A stretch of 64,000 nucleotides of DNA, from NCBI GenBank assembly GCA_032358165.1, contig JAALGY010000041.1:2356001-2420000 (forward strand), in the 5' to 3' direction. Positions 61,135 to 64,000 of this stretch are shown here, in pieces. Source of the DNA: Diplosphaera chodatii (lineage: Eukaryota; Chlorophyta; Trebouxiophyceae; Prasiolales; Stichococcaceae). Under the pieces are notes generated by a model that saw nothing but the letters and a program-made list of their open reading frames with translations, was not told where the DNA came from and did not search any database. The position numbers and the translations under genes are program-made. The stretch's first letter is position 1. Every line of letters begins with the position of its first letter.

Positions 61135-64000
61135 CTACTTGGCCACCTTCAGCTGGCTGGCAATATCAGCGGCGAAGTCATAGCTGAACTCCACACACTT
61201 GCCCAGCGCGACGCCTGCCACATAGTTCCCACCCAGCAGCACATTGCTGCAGCCAGCAGACGCCAGCTCTGACTTGATCTCCTGCACAGGTTGAGGGACC
61301 ATCGTCAACCACCCATGTGCAACCATCCTGCATCACTGCGAACCATTGCATGCCGAGGTCTGGGGCCATTTCAGGCTTTCGTTTCAACAGCGAGTTGAAA
61401 AAGTGAGTTGCCGTACCTCAAGAGTGTCAAGGTGGCCGACGTTGAACTGTGGGATGGCACGCGGCCACACCCGCACGCCGACCATCTCCGGCGCTGGTGC
61501 ATCTGGCTTGATCAGCATTGTCCGCAGGTCCTTGTCCACCTGCATGCAGTGATGCAGGCTGGCTCCTCAAGCTCCCATTGGTTGCCAGGTTGGCCACACG
61601 TGGGTGGAATATTGTGTCTTCCACCCCATTCCAGCAAGGAACTGGCTGCTGCCACCAACTATGAGACCTCAACAGCAGCAGACTCTCCTTTGCAAGCACG
61701 CATGCCATGACAGCAGCGCAGGGCAGGCACCTGCTCCACCAGCTGCTCTGGGGTCTGCTCGGTGATGCCGCGGTTGGTGGCGCCGCCGATGTAGTTGAGC
61801 AGCAGCTGGTGGCCGGGCGGCGCGCGGCCCGGGAACAGCGACGAGCTGTAGATGGTGCCCAGCGTCGTCACGCCCTGCGACCGCGGGTGCAGCTGCCCGA
61901 AGCCTGCGAGAACATTGCGTCACGGTGATGCGCAAGATGTGGAATTTCCGTCTCCTCCTAATCTGATGGAGTCCTGCAATCCCACGTGGGATACTCATGT
62001 ACGTCACTCTGCACTGGCATGCTCATGCTCTTGATGCTTGCAATGCAGCTCGTCACATTGACGTGGCAAGCATTTCAAATGCGGACAATTGATGGCTTTC
62101 AGTCATCTCGTCGGCAGGACACAGTAAGGCGTGGCAGCAGCACTTCAGCGATGCAGCTGCAGTGCACCTGGCAGTTGCCCAGTGGAGTCCTTGCGGTCCT
62201 CGCGGATGGCTGACAGCGGGTAGGAGATCGACACTGCACCCACCGGCGGGTAGTCAAACTTGCGCAGCGCCTCTGCCGCGCCCTTCGCCTAGCATGGCAG
62301 CGTTGCAACTTCACGACACCTCCAGGACGTGCGTCCGACTGCCTCATAAGTTTTTGACGGCATCTACCTTATGTTGAAAGTGCGCGGCATGCGCAGGTCG
62401 GCACGCCGCCCGTCGGTCCAAACCACTGACAGATGGCAGAGAACAGGCTGGGGCTGCCTGCTGCTGGGGCACAGCATGCTGACCTGCTGGTCCAGGAGGT
62501 CCGCTGCCACGTATGCGGGGACGGTGAGCGCCACCGTGCGCGCCCGCAGCGTCTTGTCGCCGTCGGGCGTGCTGTACGTGAGGCTGAGGGTGCCGTCGCC
62601 CTGCTGCTGGATGCCTGTCAGCTTCCACTGCACCCTGTAACATGGCATGAAGCGTACTCAGCACAGCGGGCGCTGCACAAATTTCGCCAAATCAAACCGA
62701 CCCGCGACAAGCAGGTGCGCGTGTAGCAAGCTTCCCTTTGGCTGCTGCCAGTTTCAAACGATGCGGGCCAGTGTTGCTTCGGCTCGGCAATGGTAGCACA
62801 GTCCCAGACCTGATGTTGTCGGCATGCTTGGCAGCGATGGCACGCGGCAGCGACTGCAGGCCCTTTCGGAATGAACCCACAGTCTGGCCGGCGGGCTTAG
62901 GCGGCAGCCGCGCGTCGCGGGGCGGCGGCGGGTTTGCGCGCTTCGCCTGGATCTGTTTGATGACGCCCGCAATGATGCTGCCGCCCGCCTTTTCCAGTGC
63001 GTACACCTGGTCAAGCAGCCACAGCAAACAGCTCAGTGGCATAACATGACATACGCGGGGCCATGCTGGCGGCGTGCAGCAGCCGGACTGTGACTGCAGG
63101 GGACTATGCCGGCCAATCAGGCTGTCTGACAGCCCGGCGCCTCCCCACTGAATGGACGCACACCACTTTGCAGCTCGACCAGACGTAAGCCACTGGTGTG
63201 CCTGTGCAGGGTCGAGCCTCCAGCATTGTCACCATCCCCCTGACCTTGCCAAAGGCGGCCTTCATGGACAGCTTTGCAGGGTTGCCAGCGTACACGCCGC
63301 TGCAGAAGGGCTCGATGAGGCGCTCGAAGACCTCATCGCCAAGGTTGCGCCGCACATAAACCTCCACACTCTCCTCGTGCGCTGCGCATCGAAGAGAGGG
63401 CACATTTGACCATGGCCACTTGTATTGGCACCACGCATGCTCTGTTGTCCCTGAAAACCTGCGCTGTCTACCCATCCGCCTCTGCTATTTGTCAAGTGAA
63501 GCGTACCATATGCCCTGCACATACTACCATGACAGTGCAACAGCCCGCACATAATCAGGTAGCAGACAGGTGACAACCAAGGCCATGCCTGGCATGGGCT
63601 GCTTGAAGCCGAGGGCACCCAGGCCGGCGCGGATTTTGCCCCATACGCTGAGCAGCTTGAAGGTCGCGATGTCGGGGCCGCTGGGTGTTGGGAGCAGCTC
63701 CTTGTTCCAGAACACGAAGCGGGGCGCCTTGGGGTCGCCCAGCACCAGCTCGCTGTCCAGCCCCGCATCAACCTGCGCATGCACGCGTGGTGAGACGCAA
63801 GCCACGCTGCAACGGATGCCCCACTGCGTCTGCGTGCTTCGTTGACACGCTGCTTCAACATCAACATCTGGATGCATGCACTTGCAGCATCACCCCACTG
63901 TGAAAAACGATACAGCAACTTGCTTCGCTGACATGCAATACAGCAAGGAAGTGCGGCGGCACTCACCGCAGCCTTGAGCATGGCATCGCTGGGCTGGAAG
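61135..64000 (-). CDS. PPOX: Protoporphyrinogen IX oxidase, plastid type (5' part beyond the window)
   Basis: Nine exons seen (minus): from the edge to 63967, 63772-63589, 63381-63245, 63006-62810, 62634-62484, 62288-62168, 61903-61731, 61539-61417, 61281-61135. The FAD-dependent enzyme oxidises protoporphyrinogen IX to protoporphyrin IX, the last step common to heme and chlorophyll, and is the target of diphenyl-ether herbicides. Strings in order: [48 protein letters not shown] then [83 protein letters not shown] and [17 protein letters not shown]. The N-terminal FAD-binding motif and transit peptide lie beyond 64000. The intron at 63382-63588 begins with GC; no GT nearby has the right phase. 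Confidence 0.95.

Overview
This window looks like nuclear DNA of a GC-rich green alga (chlorophyte, most likely a trebouxiophyte; the class is my inference). The signs are: spliced genes with many short introns (I placed about 145), a nuclear copy of the photosystem I gene psaL with a transit peptide, a chloroplast-type protoporphyrinogen oxidase, a theta-class glutathione transferase with a plant-type peroxisomal tail, and R2R3-MYB and bZIP factors. Genes lie on both strands at high density. I see no rRNA, tRNA, CRISPR array, transposase or viral gene.

Left part (1-22.4 kb): 3' part of CIAO1 (+), a bZIP factor (-), psaL (+), a zinc-ribbon Nudix hydrolase (-), an intronless glutamate decarboxylase (-), a 20-exon C2/coiled-coil protein of unknown role (-), a small basic protein (-), a theta GST (+) and alpha-tubulin acetyltransferase (-).

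Middle (22.4-44.6 kb): a small hypothetical protein (+), an R2R3-MYB (+), an intronless zinc-finger regulator (-), a TMEM33/POM33 membrane protein with an N-terminal extension (-), a Ser-rich protein (+), the 21-exon spliceosomal helicase PRP5 (-) and an RmlD/MAT2B-like reductase (+).

Right part (44.6-64 kb): SDE2 (-) divergent from RRP15 (+), a predicted thylakoid-lumen protein (-), MRD1 (-) divergent from FCF1 (+), an RNase-kappa-like membrane protein (-), an unknown basic protein (+), and protoporphyrinogen oxidase (-), which runs off the right edge. PRP5, SDE2, RRP15, MRD1 and FCF1 together make 34.6-58.1 kb rich in splicing and ribosome-assembly genes.

Exon joins were worked out by hand: each exon was required to keep the reading frame and fit GT-AG (or a few GC-AG) borders, and protein family conservation was used to choose among options. 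Every complete spliced CDS given below sums to a multiple of three, except tubulin acetyltransferase, which carries one surplus base. No clear new 'system' stands out. The best leads are the C2/coiled-coil protein, the bacterial-looking intronless glutamate decarboxylase, the run of GC-AG introns, the tubulin acetyltransferase with its one-base frameshift, and the shared MRD1/FCF1 promoter.
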